Shown in pieces: positions 51,283-63,644 of a stretch of DNA of 64,000 bases (its first letter is position 1; every line of letters starts with the position of its first letter). The stretch comes from Rebecca billardiae RCC1528 (Eukaryota; Haptophyta). Below the pieces are notes generated by a model, which saw only the letters and a program-made list of their open reading frames with translations, was not told where the DNA came from and searched no databases. Both the position numbers and the translations under genes were made by a program. The stretch spans positions 2,542,001 to 2,606,000 of the forward strand of contig OZ251226.1 in NCBI GenBank assembly GCA_965240325.2, read 5' to 3'.

Positions 51283-54200
51283 ATGGCCATGCTGCCCGAG
51301 AGCATGTCGTCGACGCGCTCGGCGATCGCGACGGCCACGGTGGCGGCAGCGGGCCTCACGGGCTGGCGCACGGCCTCGGTCGTCGTGCTCGTCGACGCCG
51401 CGCTCTGCCTCACCATGCGCCGCGGCTTCCTGTGCTGGCTGTGCCGCACGCCGCCGCAGGACGTGCTGCTCCGGTACGTGGCGCGGTGGCTCGGCCTGCT
51501 CGAGCCGACGTGCACCGCGCGCGTGTACCCGGTGATCTCGCTCCGCCGCGCGCCCGCGCTCGTCATCGAGCTGCGCGACGTCGAGGTCCAGCCGTGGCTC
51601 GTCGACTCGATGAATGTGCTCTGCTGGTACGTGCCGGGCGTCGCGCGCCGCTGCTCGGTGCCCGAGGCGAGCGTGATGCTCCGGCTGCACCGGTGGTGGT
51701 GGCCGATGCCGCGCGTGACGCTGTCCATGCCGCGCGGCCTCGAGATCGATTGCGTCGCCACGCCGCCCAGCGCGTGGCCCGCCGAGGACCCGACAGGCTA
51801 CGCGGAGCGGTGGCGCGCGTGGCGCATCGCGCGCACCACGGAGCTGCTCGACATCGCGAACGGGGTGCGCGGCCCGCGGTGGCAGCAGGGGGCGCTCGGT
51901 TCGGTGCTCAACGTGCTCGTCGACCTCACCGTCTCCATCCTGCACGTCGAGATCGCCAGCTTCACGTGGCGGTACGGCGGCGCGCCCGAGCCCGCGCGCT
52001 GCGCGCTCGAGATCAGATCCCGAGATGTGCAGCTGCGGAGCGCGCCGGCGCGCGGGCGCGCGATGCTGTGGATGGTGCCGCGCCGACTGCTGCTCACGGG
52101 CTCGGCGGCGGAGTTTGTGCTCTACGACCCGCACGAGCGCGCGGCCGCCGCCGCCGCCGCCCCGGCCCCCGAGCCGCGCGGCGAGGCGGCGCGCGGCGGC
52201 GGCGGCGGCGGCGGCGGCGCCGAGGGCGCCGATGGCGGCGGCGTTGGCGCCATTGTGCTCACGCGCTCGGGCGCGTACAGCGTGGACGTCGGGCTCGGGC
52301 GCGACTGCTTCGTCCGGCTGCGCCCGCAGGGCGTGCACCTCTACGCCTCCGCCGCGCACATCTCCCTGCTCAAGGCCCTCGGCGCGCGGTACAGCGTGTA
52401 CGACCGCTGGTACACTCGGCTGTTTGAGTCGCGAGGCGCGCTGCCGATGCGCGGCACGCGCGCCGACCGCGAGGAGTACGCGCGCGCGTACGGCAGCGCG
52501 AGCCGGGCGCGCGGCTCGCGCGCCGCGCGCGCCGCCGCCCAGCAGCTCGCCGCGCGGCTGGAGGCCGACCTGACCGCAGAGTCCGTGCTCCTCGGCAGGT
52601 GGGCGGCGCAGGCGCCCTCGGCGCGGTGGCAGCTGCCGCCTGACTTGGCCGAGGCGGCGCACGCGCGCGGCGCGGATGGGGCGGCGGCAGGCGGTGCCGC
52701 GGCGAGCCCTCGGCCCAGCGGCGGCGGCGGCGTGTCGGCCGCGCCAGCCGCCGCCGCGCCCGCGCCCGCCGCCGCCGCCGGGCCGCCGGCCACGGAGGCC
52801 ACCTCGCCCACCGCCTCTGCCCAGGGGCAGCAGCACAGCGCCGCCGGCGGTTCACCGCCCGGCGCGCCGCCCGCTGAGGCCGAGGCAGAGGCGGCGGAAG
52901 AGGAGGAGCCGCTCTCGGCGGAGGAGGAGGCGCAGCTGGCGTACTGCGAGATGCTGCTCACGCGCGCGCGGCTGCTCCACTCCTTCGAGCTCGAGCTCGC
53001 GCCCGAGGGCCCTCTGCGCGTCTGGCTGTGCGCGCCGCCCGGCCTTGCCGCCGACGTGGGCGTGAGCGGCGCGCGCTGGCTCGGCGGCGCGCGGCCGGAC
53101 GCACCGCTCGGCGCGCGGCCGCTCAGCGGTGTGCTGGACATCGGCGCGGAGGGGTGGTTCGTCAAGCTGGAGATGAAGCTCGGGCCGCGCGCGCACGAGC
53201 GCCCCGCGCTCGCGCTGCGCTCGGGCGTGCGCAGCGGCTCAATGGCTGACGCGCACACGGGGCGCACGCTGCTGGCGAGCACGCGCGCGCTCGGCGCCGC
53301 GCCGATGGCGACGCTTGAGCTCGAGCGGCACGGCAGCGAGACGCACCTGCGGCTGATGGCGGCGCACTGCGCGCTGGTGTGCGCGCCCACGCCGCGGCTC
53401 ACGGCGGCCCTCGGCTCCTTCGGCGCCGCCGCGTCGGGCGCCGAGGTCGCCGGCGCAAACGTGCCTCTGACGGCCGGTGCGGAGGAGGAGGCGAGTGCAG
53501 AGGCGCTCGCGGCCGCGCGGGTCGCGCAGGAGGCCCAGGCGGCGCGCGCGCTGCGGCTGCGCGCGCACCCGCCCGCGGCGGAGCCCGTCGGCCCCGCGGG
53601 CACCGTCGCCCGCCGCTTCTCCGCCACCGCCTCGCCCGCCGCCGCGGAGCAGGTCGCGTCCTCCGTCCTCGCCGCGCTGCAGAAAGGCGCCTCAAGCCGG
53701 CAGCTCCCCCAGGGGCCGTCCGCGCGGCCGACGCCCCTCGCGCCCAGCGCGCACGCGTCGGCCGAGCTCGAGGCGTCCGGCGCTCCGGCGGAGGCGCCGT
53801 CTGGGCTGGTGCTCGGCGGCGCGCAGCTGCACGTGCGCGCGCAGATCGCCTCCGCCTTCGTCGTGCTGCCCGCCAGCGCGTCGCTCGCCGGCGGCGACGA
53901 GCGCGCGGCGGTGCTTCGCGTCTCGGCCCTCGCCGCAGTCACATCCGGCCCTGCGAGCGAAGCGATCGATGTGCGCGTGCACACGGCGCTGCTCTCGGCG
54001 CGCGTGGGCGCGTCGCCCGCCGCGCTCGAGTCGGAGCTGCGCGGGCCGTCGACCATGGCGCAGCACATCCTCGACCCGTTCGAGGCCTCGCTCCGGGTGC
54101 GCGGGCACGTGGCGGACGCGGCGGACGCGGACCGCGCCGAGTCCGCGCACACCGAGGTTGAGGGCGGCGAGGCGGCCGCGGTCGCCGACGGGGCCGACGG

Positions 54201-54318
54201 CGGCACCGTCTCGGGCGCGGCGTCGCGCGCGGAGCGCGCGCCGCGCGCGCGGCGCTTCTCGATGCGCACGCCCGAGAGCGCGCGCGACGTGGCCATCTCC
54301 GTGAGCGCCGCGGCGCTG

Positions 54319-54359
<41 letters not shown>

Positions 54360-57300
54360 GCTGACGGCGGCGGCGCTGCGCCCGCGCTCGCGCAGCGCCG
54401 TCGGCGCGCCGGCCGCCGCCGCCGCCGCCGGCGGCGGCACCGCCGGCTTGACGGAGACGGACCTCACGATGGCGGCGGTCGCGGCGGACGTGGCGGTGGC
54501 CGCGGCCGCGGCCGCGGCGGACGCAGACGCCGCCGCCGCCGCGGAGAGCGCCGCAGCCGCCGCGGCGAGCGGCCTTGCCGACGCGCCCGCGGCCGAGGCG
54601 GCCGCGGCCGCGTTCGAGTCCGCCGCCGCCTCGCCCTCGCGCGAGCCGTCGGCTGTGACGCGGCACGGGCGGCAGCGCGTGAGCCTCGAGATCGCGCAGG
54701 TGGTGAGCGTCACCGCGACGCGCGACACCGTCGACCTGCTCATCAGCTGCGCGCGCGCCCTCGGCGGCGGCTCGGACGGCGCGGGCGGCGGCGCGTGCGC
54801 CTACTCGCCTTACTCACCTTGCGAGGGCGGCGCAGCGGCGGAGCACACGACGCTCCGCGTGCCTCCGGGCAGCGGCGCGCTGCACGAGGGGAGCAGCACG
54901 GGCGCGGGCGGCGCGACGGCGAGCGAGGCCGAGTCCGCCGCGGCGCAGCAGCAGCACACCTTCGGCGCAGTCCGGCAGTGCGGTCGCATCTTAGACACGT
55001 GGGCGCGCTCCGCTCCGACGCTCTCGCGGCTCATGCGCGCGCGCGGCACGGTGGACGGCGCGCCGCCGCCGCCGCCGCCGCCGCAGCTGCTGCTGCGCAC
55101 GTCGGTGCGCGTGCGCGCGTCGGGCGCGCGGCTGGTCGTGCTCGAGGAGGTGTGGGAGGTGCCGGTCTGGCTGATGGGTGTCTCCGCCGTGCGGCTCGAC
55201 TGCCGCGCCGAGCGCGTGCTTGGAGGCGCGCGCGTGCTCTGCGCCGCCAACGGCCTGCTCGCGCGCGCCGACGAGGCGTCGGTCGAGGCGTGCGCGGCGT
55301 TCGAGTCGGCGCACGGCAACGCGCGCCTCGCGCAGCTCGAGCCCGTGCTCGAGCCCTTCGAGCTCGCCGTGTGCGCGCGCAAGCCCGTCGGCTCGACGCA
55401 GCTCGCCCTCGCCGTGCGCGCGGACACGCTGGCCAACGCGAATTTCTCGCCGCTCACGACGCAGGCGCTGGCGCAGGCGATCACCATCGTCGCGGACGGC
55501 GTGAGCTCGGGCACGGCGGCGGCGGTGCTGCCGTCGCCGCTCGCGCGGAACCGCTCGGACCACGCGCACGCTGCGGCCGCGCCGCCGAGCCCGCGCAACG
55601 GCGGCGCGGACGAGGCGGGCGGCGGCGCGGGCGGCGGCGCGGGCGCGCGCTGCGGCAGCGGCGCGCCGCACGCCGCGTCCCACCTGGGCACGCCCGCGCG
55701 CACGCTCGCGCCGCGCCACCCTTCGGACGGGCTGCCGGCGGCGGGCGGCGGCTCGTGGCGCGCGGGCGAGGCGGTGGGCGCGGACGAGCCGCGCGGCGTC
55801 TCCCACGGCACGTCGCACGCGCCGTCGCCGCCGCGCTCCGAGGGCGCGGCGGCGGCGGCGGGCGGCGGCGGCGGCGGCGGCGCTGGCGGCGGCGCCACGC
55901 CCGCATCCGCCGAGGCGGGCGCGCGCGCGTGCGGTGCGGACGGCGCGGCGGGCACCCCGCAGGTCGCCGTCTCTGGCCTGCCCACGCCGGGCGCTGCGGG
56001 CACCCCGCCGCCGCTGACGACGCCCGCGCACTCCGCGCACGCGGGCGGCGCGGGCAGCTCGGCCGAGGCGCGCGCCCAGTCCGGTCTTTTCTTCCTTCGG
56101 AACGCTCTGGACTCGAGGGTAACGGTCGAGTGGTGGCCGGCCGCCGCGGGCTCGGCGGGGCATGCGGAGGGCGCGCCGGCCTGCGCGGATGGCCCGACGC
56201 CGGGCCGGCTGTCCACCGCCGCGCTGGGCGTGCTCGGCCGCTCGGCGCCCATCCCGCCGCCGCCGGCGGGCGTGCGGCCAATGCGCGTGCGTGTCGCGCC
56301 AGGCAGCACGCGCCGCTTTGGCGCGACCGACGGCGGCGGCGCGCTCGAGCACGCGGCGAGGCTGTGGGCGCCGCCGCGCGCCGAGCCGCTCGCGCAGCGG
56401 CCGGGCGAGGGGCCGACGCCCGTGCGCGCCGCGCGGCTCGAGCGCGGCTCGAGCCTCGCGCGCATGGGCTCGCTCGAGCGCGTCCCTCTGGGAGGGCCTC
56501 TGGGAGAGCCGTCGGCCGCGCCCGCGCCGCCGCGCGCCGCCGCGGCGAGCTCGGTGTGGACGATGCCCACGCGGCTCGTGGTGGAGGGGTACGAGCCGAC
56601 GGCGGGGGTGTCGCTGCGCGAGATCGGGTGCCACGCGCGCGTGCTCACGCCGATCACGCGGCCCGGCGGCGGCTTCAGCGCGCCGCGCCGCGAGGGCGAG
56701 GAGGCCGAGGCGCGCGCCGCGCCGCCGGGCTCGCCCTCCGCCGTCGACCCTGACGCTGCGCCGGCGCCGCGGCTCGCGCTCATCCTGGAGGTGTGCCGGC
56801 TGCCGGGCGGGCAGCGGCTGCTGTGCGTGCGCGCGCCGCTCGTGCTGCGCAACTCGTGCGCGTGCCCCATGCGCCTGCTGCCGCGCACCACGCGCGCGAG
56901 CACCGTCGCGCAGCCCCCGGGCGCCGAGTGGAGCGCGCGCAGCAGCGCGGCTGACGTTGGCGCGGAGGCGGCGAGCGCGCGCGACGGCGCCTCCGAGCGG
57001 AGCAACAGCCTGCTGCCGGCTGCGGCGGACGGCGCGGGCACGCGCGTGCCCGCGCCGTCGGCCGCGCCGCACCGCTCGCTGCTGCTTCGCCCGGGCGCGC
57101 GCGTGCCGCTGCCGCCCGCGCTCACCCTCGGCTTCGGCTCTGTGTGCGTCGACCTCTCGCGCGAGGACAGCGCCGGCCCGTGGCGCCGCTCGCAGCCCGT
57201 TCGGATCGCGGCCGAGGCGGCGGCCGCCGCCGCGGCCGCGGAGCGCGGCGGCTCGGACGGCGGCGCGTCGCACGGCGCGACCGCGCTCGCCACGGTGATG

Positions 57301-60300
57301 GTGGACCCGTGCGTCGCGCAGCTTTCCGCCGCGCTCGCCGCCGGCGCGGCGGGCGCGGCGGGCGGCGGCGGCGGCGCGCGGCGCGGCTCTGCCGACAGCG
57401 GCGCCGCGGCCGCGCCGGTCGTTGTGCCGACAGGCTCGGTGGCCGCGCCCGGCCTCGAGCGCTCGGCGTGCCTCGCGGTGGACGTGTCGGCGCGCCCGCT
57501 GCTCAGCGGCGCGGCGAGCGGCGTGACCGACATGCTGATCGTCGCGCGCTCCGCCTTCACGCTGAGCAACCGCCTGCCCTTCGCCGTGGAGGCGGAGGTG
57601 TGGCCGGCAGACTCGCCCATCGCGCCGCGCGCGACCGCGCACGTCGGCAGCGCGGGCGCCGACGGCTCGGACGGCTGGTCGAACGACTGGGCGCTGGCGG
57701 ACGAGGAGGACGAGCCGCCGGTGGTGGGCGGCTCGCACGTCAAGTCGAGCGCGCGCGGCCACCGCGCCGTCGTGCCGAGCGGCGACGCGGTGGAGCTCGC
57801 GCCCGTGCTGGCCGCCGAGACGAGCGCTGTGCGCGCGCGGCTCCGACCGGCGGGCGGCGGCGAGCACTCGTGGTCAGCGATCGCGCACGTGCCGCTTGAG
57901 CGGCTGAGCGCGCGCGCGCGGCACGGCGCGGGCGCGGAGGGCGGCGCGATCGTCGTGCCGTTCGAGCGCGACGAGCTCCGCGTCTTCCTCCGCGTCGAGC
58001 GCGCCGACACCTCGTCGGAGGACGCGCCGTCCACGCTCTGTGTGTACGCGCCCCTGTGGCTTCAGAACGTGTCGGGGGTGCCGCTCGAGTACCAGTGCAT
58101 GCCGACGGGCGGCGTGGGCAAGTGGGACTGGCACGGCGGGGACAGCCAGCCGACGAGCCACGACCGCGCGCACGCGCGGCTCATGCACGGCGCGCCGTGG
58201 GCGCCGTTGTGGGGCGGCTCGCGCTCGGCGGGCGGCAGCGGCAGCGGCGTCGCGCCCGAGCGCATCGGCCCGCCTCTGCCGCTGTGCGCGCCGTGGGCGG
58301 CAAACAAGCGCGCGCCGGGCGCGCAGCTGCTGCGCGTGCGCGCGGCGGGCGGCGTGGGCGGCCCGCTCTCCTTCGGCTCGTCCTGGTCCGCCCCCTTCTC
58401 TCCCTTCTCCCTCGGCGCCGACGGCGAGATCACACTCGAGATGCCGGACGGCTCCTCCTGCTATCTCGGCGTGACCGTACGACCGCCGCCGACCGGCTTT
58501 GAGCGCTACTGCGCGCTCGTGACGCTGTGCCCGCGGTACGTGGTGGTGAACACGCTGCCGCACGCGGTCTCGGCGTTCCCCGCCGTGTTCGCGCCCTCGC
58601 CCTTCAGCGGCGGCGCGCGCGCCGACGACGACGGCGTGCAGCACGCGCTGGGCGCCGAGGCGGCCGAGCGCGCGCTCGCGGCGGGCGCGGGCATGACGGC
58701 GGCGACGCTTGGCGCGCTCGGCCGCGTGAAGGTGCCGCCGCGCTCGCGCGAGGCGGTGTTCGTCTTCCCGCCCGCCGGGAGCGCGCCGTGCGCGATGCGG
58801 CTGCGCGTCGAGCAGGCCGAGCGCCCGCCGCCCAGCGTCGACCGCCGCGGGAGCGCGGGCGCGTACGCCGCGGCCGCGCGCGCGAGTGCTTCCGAATCAG
58901 GCCGCGCCGCGCCGCGCGCGCGCGCCGGCGGCGCGCGCGGCGGCGCGGCGAGCGCCGGCGGCAGCGCGGGCAGTGGTCCGCGCGCGCTGCGCTTCGACTC
59001 GTCGTCCGACGACGTGAACTCACTCGCGCACGCGCGCTGGGCCAGCTCGCCGCTCCTCCCGCTCGACTCCCTGGAGGACCTCTACTTCAGACTGCGCCCG
59101 CTGCCCGAAGATGAGCTCGACGAGAGTGTGGAGCCGCACCCACCGGCGGCCGGCGGCGGGCGGGCGGGCGCGGGCGGTGCTGGCGGCGGCGGCGGGTGCG
59201 CCGCGGGCGAGAGCGACGGCGGCGCGGCCGCGCTCTCCGCCGCCGCCGCCGCCAGCGGCGGCAGCAGCTTCACGCGCGCGCGCCGCGCCTCCTTCTCGCG
59301 CCGCCGCGAGTTGCACGCTCCGATCATCCGCTGTGCTGTCATGCAGCGCGGCGGCTCGATCGCGCTGGTGGTGGCGGACGCGTCCGCGCTGCCGCCGTTC
59401 GTGGTGGAGAACCGGACGCACCAGCCGCTCGCGCTGCGCCACGCCGACGGCCTCGACGCGCCGCGCGTCCTCGCGCCGATGGAGTGGTGCACCTACGTGT
59501 GGCCGTCGCCGCGCTGCGGCCGGCGCGTACACGTGTACGGCGCGCCCGCCGCCGAGCGGCGGAAGGGGCACGCGGAGGCGGCGGTGGCGGCGGCGGCGGC
59601 GGCGCGCGCGGGGAAGGGCGGGCGCGAGTACACGCTCGAGCGGCTCAAGGACTTCACGCCCGTCGAGCTGCCCTCGGGCGACAAGCTCTTCGCGCACGTG
59701 CACGCGCGCGGCCCTACGCGCGTGCTCACGTTGAGCGACCGGCCGGGCGCAGAGACGGGTCTGACGCTGCACGACATGCCGTTCTCAGTCTCGGCCAAGC
59801 TGGCGGGCGCGGGGCTGACGCTGCTCGACGGCACGCCGCGCGAGCTGCTGTACCTGAGCGTGCTCGGCGTCGAGTGCGCCCTCGCCCTCTCCCCCGTCAT
59901 CCAGCGCCTCGAGCTCAAGGTGCGCGTCGTGCAGCTCGACGCGTTCGACCGCAGCGCGCGCCACCCCGTGCTCCTGGCGGTCGACGAGGCGGCGGGCGCG
60001 GCGGGCGCGCCGGGCTCGGCGGGGTCGGCGGGGCACAGCCGCGGGCCGCGCGTGCCGCCGAGCGACTCGGCGTCCGCCTGCTTCCTCTACGCGCAGGTCG
60101 TGCGGCGCGACGCCTCCTTCTACCACCTCGTCGAGCTGCTGCCGCCCTCGCTCAAGCTCGTGCTGGACGTCGCGGTGATCGAGTCGGCCGTGCGGATTGT
60201 GCTGTCAGGCGCGTACGAGCAGCTCACCGAGGCGGGCGGCTCGAGCCTGCTCGAGGCGATGAGCGGCGCGGCGGCGAGCGACTCGGTGCGCGAGGCGCTC

Positions 60301-62569
60301 GTCGCCGAGGCGCTCGAGTCGCTCCCGCCCGCCGACGTCGACGACGCCTCGAGCGCGCTCGCCTCGTCCGCGCCGCAGATGATTTATGTCGAGACGCTTC
60401 ACCTCGGGCGGCTGGGTGCCAACGTGACCGCCATCGTGGAGCAGTGGCAGCAGGACGCGGAGGGGGCGGGCCCGGCGGCGGCGCGCGCGTCGGCGGGCCC
60501 GGTGAGCGGCCCGAGCGTCGGCGGCGCGCTCAGCTTCGCGCGCCGCCTCCCCATCCCGACCGTGCTCGCCAAAGTCCTCCAGTCCGCCGTGCGCACGCTC
60601 GGCGGGCTCGCGAGCGCGCTCGGCGCCTCGCTCGCGTCCGTCTCCGACGTGAACTTCAAGTTCTCCGAGCTCGTGCTGACGAACGCGTTCACCGGCGAGC
60701 GCCAGCTGCTGGCGAAGCTCTCGATGCACTACGGCCGGCAGGGCGTCACGCAGCTCGGTGCGCCCCGCGCGCGCAGGCGCGAGCGCACGCGCGCATCGCT
60801 CGCTCCGCGCGCACGCGCTCACGCTGCGCGCGCGCCCCTGCCTCTGCCGCGCGCGAGCAGGCAAGGCCATCGGCTGCTCCGACGTGCTCGGCAACCCGCT
60901 CGGGCTGCTCGACTCCGTCGGCACCGGCGTCTTCGAGTTCTTCCGCGAGGGCGTCGGCGGGATCGTCGCGGGCGACACGCAGCAGATGGGCGGCGCCGCC
61001 AAGGCCCTCGTGCGCGGCGTGATCGGCGGCGCGACCGGCTCGACGGCTAAGATCACGGGCTCGCTCGAGCGGCTCGTGCGCAACGTGACGGGCACCTCGC
61101 GCCGGCGCGGCGCGGGCGAGCAGGCCAACCTGCTGCAGGACTTCGCCGAGCTGGGCGCGGGCATCATCGACATGCCGCGCGCGGGCGCGGCGCGCGGCGG
61201 CCTCCTCGGCTTCACGCGCGGCGTGGGCACGGGGCTGGTGAGCGTCGTGACCGCGCCGCTGGTCGGCACGCTGATGGTGACCACCGAGCTGCTGAACACG
61301 GTGCACGAGCACGTGCAGTTCGAGGACGGCGGCGGGCGCAACGTGCGCGTGCGGCCCGCGCGCGCCGACGACGCGTGCGCGCCGCTGCTGCCGCTCGCCG
61401 AGTGCATGATCACGCATCTGTGCGTCCGCGTCGTCGGCGCGGCGCACGGCGGGCCGGTGCCGACGAGCGCGGGCGGCGGCGCGATCGTGTGCTCCGTGCT
61501 CGTGGGCTCGCAGCTCAAGCTCAAGACCTCGTGCCCGCTGAGCGAGTGGCCCTCCGGCATGCGCTGGCCGCAGCCGCTGCTCGTGCGCGTGCACGCGCTC
61601 AGCCAGCCGCTTGTGCTGCAGCTCACGCATCTGCCGAGCGGGCAGCGGCAGGGCACGCCGGTCGGGGCGTGCGAGGTGTCGATGGCAGAGGCGCGGCAGC
61701 TGGCCGCGCAGGCGGAGCTCGCGGCCGCGGAGGACCCGCTCCGCCGCCCGCGTGTGTGGTGCGCGCGCGCGCACCGCGCGCGCCGCCGCCCGCGCCGCCA
61801 GCGCTCGGGCGCGCGAGACCGACTGCACACGCGCGCGCGGGCTGAGCGCGCCGCCTGCCCGCCCGCCCGCCGCGCACGCAGGGTCCCGATCACGCACACG
61901 GGCGCGCTCGCGACGGCCTACCTGCAGGTGCAGATCGCCGTGTGCGACGGCACGCGCGAGCCCGTCGCGTGGGCCGCGGGCAGCGTCGCGGCGATGGCCG
62001 ACCCGACCGAGCAGGGCTCGCTCCCGGGCCGGCTGCCGTCGGCCTCGCAGCCGGCGTACGCGCCGCGCCGCGTGTCCGTGTCTGTCAACTCGCACCGCAT
62101 CCTGAAGGAGCGCTCGATGTTCGAGCGCCACGTGGTGTACGTGGTGGTCGTCGCGCTCGGCGACGAGCGCTGGGAGGTCGCGCGCCGCTTCTCCGACTTC
62201 CGCCGGCTGCACGACGAGCTGACGCGCTCGTTCCCGCTCTCGATGCGCGCGGCGGCCGCCCAGATCCCGCACAAGGAGGTGCTGCCGACGCTGCGCGACA
62301 AGGAGCTCGAGGCGAGCCGGCGCATGCCGCACCTGCAGCAGTACGTGCAGTGGCTCATGCTCAACGACGACACGCGCCGCTCGCCGCCGCTCATGCAGTT
62401 CCTCGAGGTGCAGCAGCGCGGCCACTCGGAGACGTGGCTGCAGAGCGTCGGCTCGGTCGGCGGCCAGAACGCGGCGATGCTCTCGTGGTCCGGCTCCGGG
62501 GCGGGCGCGTCCAACAGCGAGTCGCCCCGCCCTGTGAGCAACGCGCGAGCGCCGGCCTTGCTGACGTGA
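51283..62569 (+). CDS. VPS13-like bridge lipid-transfer protein with C-terminal PX domain
   Basis: Three exons by my reading: 51283-60757 (9.5 kb), 60861-61755, 61882-62569, giving 3685 residues; both joins keep phase (donors GTGCGCC and GTGCGCG; introns 103 and 126 bp). The N-terminus has a hydrophobic segment (about 20-50) followed by a chorein-like region (VISLRRAPALVIELRDVEVQ). Long disordered inserts include an Asp run near 1012-1025. Repeated segments of the SHR-BD/VAB type appear in the last third (LCVYAPLWLQNVSGVPLEYQ; FVVENRTHQPLALRH). The VPS13 C-terminal motif follows (SDVLGNPLGLLDS near 3163, spliced), and a PX domain ends the protein (about 3517-3637; ARRFSDFRRLHDEL), which would bind a phosphoinositide. 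The protein likely moves lipids in bulk at organelle contact sites. A PX at the C-terminus and a possible N-terminal anchor are not standard in VPS13. Confidence 0.85.
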
Positions 62570-62900
62570 CCGTGTCGTGCGTGTGTCGACATGTCGAGCG
62601 TCGCACGCTTTCGCGGTCTAGCTCGCGAGGACGCCGCGCCGCACCGGGCCCGAGCCCCCGACTCCAGCCGTTTGCCTCCCGCTTGGCGGGTTGCCAGTGC
62701 GGGTGCGCTGCGCGGAAGGAGTTTGCAGCGGAAATCAGAAATACGCGAAATTCGGCCGGCTGGGGTTTTCATTTCACGTGACGAATATGTTTTCGCGCCT
62801 GCGCGAGGAGTCCGGGAGCTGCCCGTCCGGAGACTTCGGCCGAAAGTCCACGCACCTGGCGAGCGAGGCTGCCCCTCATCAGCAAGCCGGCCACGCGCTC
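62570..62900. other. Gap upstream of the plastid L10 gene
   Basis: No gene seen. An in-frame ATG at 62787 would extend L10 N-terminally by 38 residues, but it would bury the signal peptide, so the start at 62901 is preferred. Confidence 0.5.
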
Positions 62901-63644
62901 ATGGAGCTCGCGCAGAAGCTCGCAGCGCTGCTGTGCGTGGCGGTTGGGCTGCTGGTGCCCGGCGCGCACAGCTATGCGCCGGTCGTGCGGCCTGCAGCTG
63001 CGCGCGTGCCGGTCGCGCGGGGGGCGGGGGTGACGATGGCGACGGTCAGCACAAACGCAAAGAACCTGGGAGATAAGCAGGCGATCGTGGACGAGGTGAA
63101 GGGAAGGCTCGAGGGTAGCTCGCTCATCTTCACCTTCCGCGCTGACGGCATCGAGGTGAACCAGCTGCGCACTCTCCGCGACGCCATGCCCGAGGGCTGC
63201 TCGGTGAAGCTGGTGAAGAACCGGCTGCTGAAGCGCGCGATCGAGGGGGACCCAAAGTGGGACAACCTTGACGAGCTCTTGCACTACTCGAACTACTGGG
63301 CATTTGTGACTGAGGACCAGATGAAGCCGGCGATCGATGCCGTGCAGAAGTTCCTCAAGGACACGGGTCGCCTCGACAAGGACCACCCGCTCGGCAAGGA
63401 GAAGGGCGTGCGCGGCGGCATCTTTGAGGGCGAGCCGCTCGATGTCGATGGCATCGTGAAGGTGTCGAAGCTCCCGACCAAGATCGAGCTGATCCAGAAG
63501 ATCGCGATCGGCATCAACATGGTCCCGACCCGCCTCGCGCGCTCCATCGACCAGGCGGCCGACGCCACGCCGATCGCGCGCGGCATCAAGCAGGTGCCGA
63601 CCAAGGTGGGCCGTGCCGTCAAGCTCGCCAAGGCGGAGGAGTAG
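62901..63644 (+). CDS. rpl10: Plastid large-subunit ribosomal protein L10 (uL10c), nuclear-encoded
   Basis: 247 residues. The N-terminus is a signal peptide (LAALLCVAVGLLVPGAHS) with cleavage expected before YAP, then a basic stretch (about 25-45) ending at a second Met (MATVS); this is the bipartite presequence of a complex red-derived plastid, with Tyr in place of the usual Phe at the cleavage site. The mature part matches uL10: KQAIVDEVKGRLEGSSLIF, LRTLRDAMPEGCSVKLVKNR, then the helix YWAFVTEDQMKPAIDAVQKF. uL10 anchors the L7/L12 stalk and recruits translation factors to the plastid ribosome. The C-terminal ~50 residues are basic and extend beyond the bacterial length. Confidence 0.88.
   Translation: MELAQKLAALLCVAVGLLVPGAHSYAPVVRPAAARVPVARGAGVTMATVSTNAKNLGDKQAIVDEVKGRLEGSSLIFTFRADGIEVNQLRTLRDAMPEGCSVKLVKNRLLKRAIEGDPKWDNLDELLHYSNYWAFVTEDQMKPAIDAVQKFLKDTGRLDKDHPLGKEKGVRGGIFEGEPLDVDGIVKVSKLPTKIELIQKIAIGINMVPTRLARSIDQAADATPIARGIKQVPTKVGRAVKLAKAEE

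Noticed and set aside
54810-58034. 1074-codon minus-strand frame inside the VPS13-like exon
   Set aside because: Ser/Ala/Pro/Arg-rich shadow of the plus-strand exon, with no domain signal.
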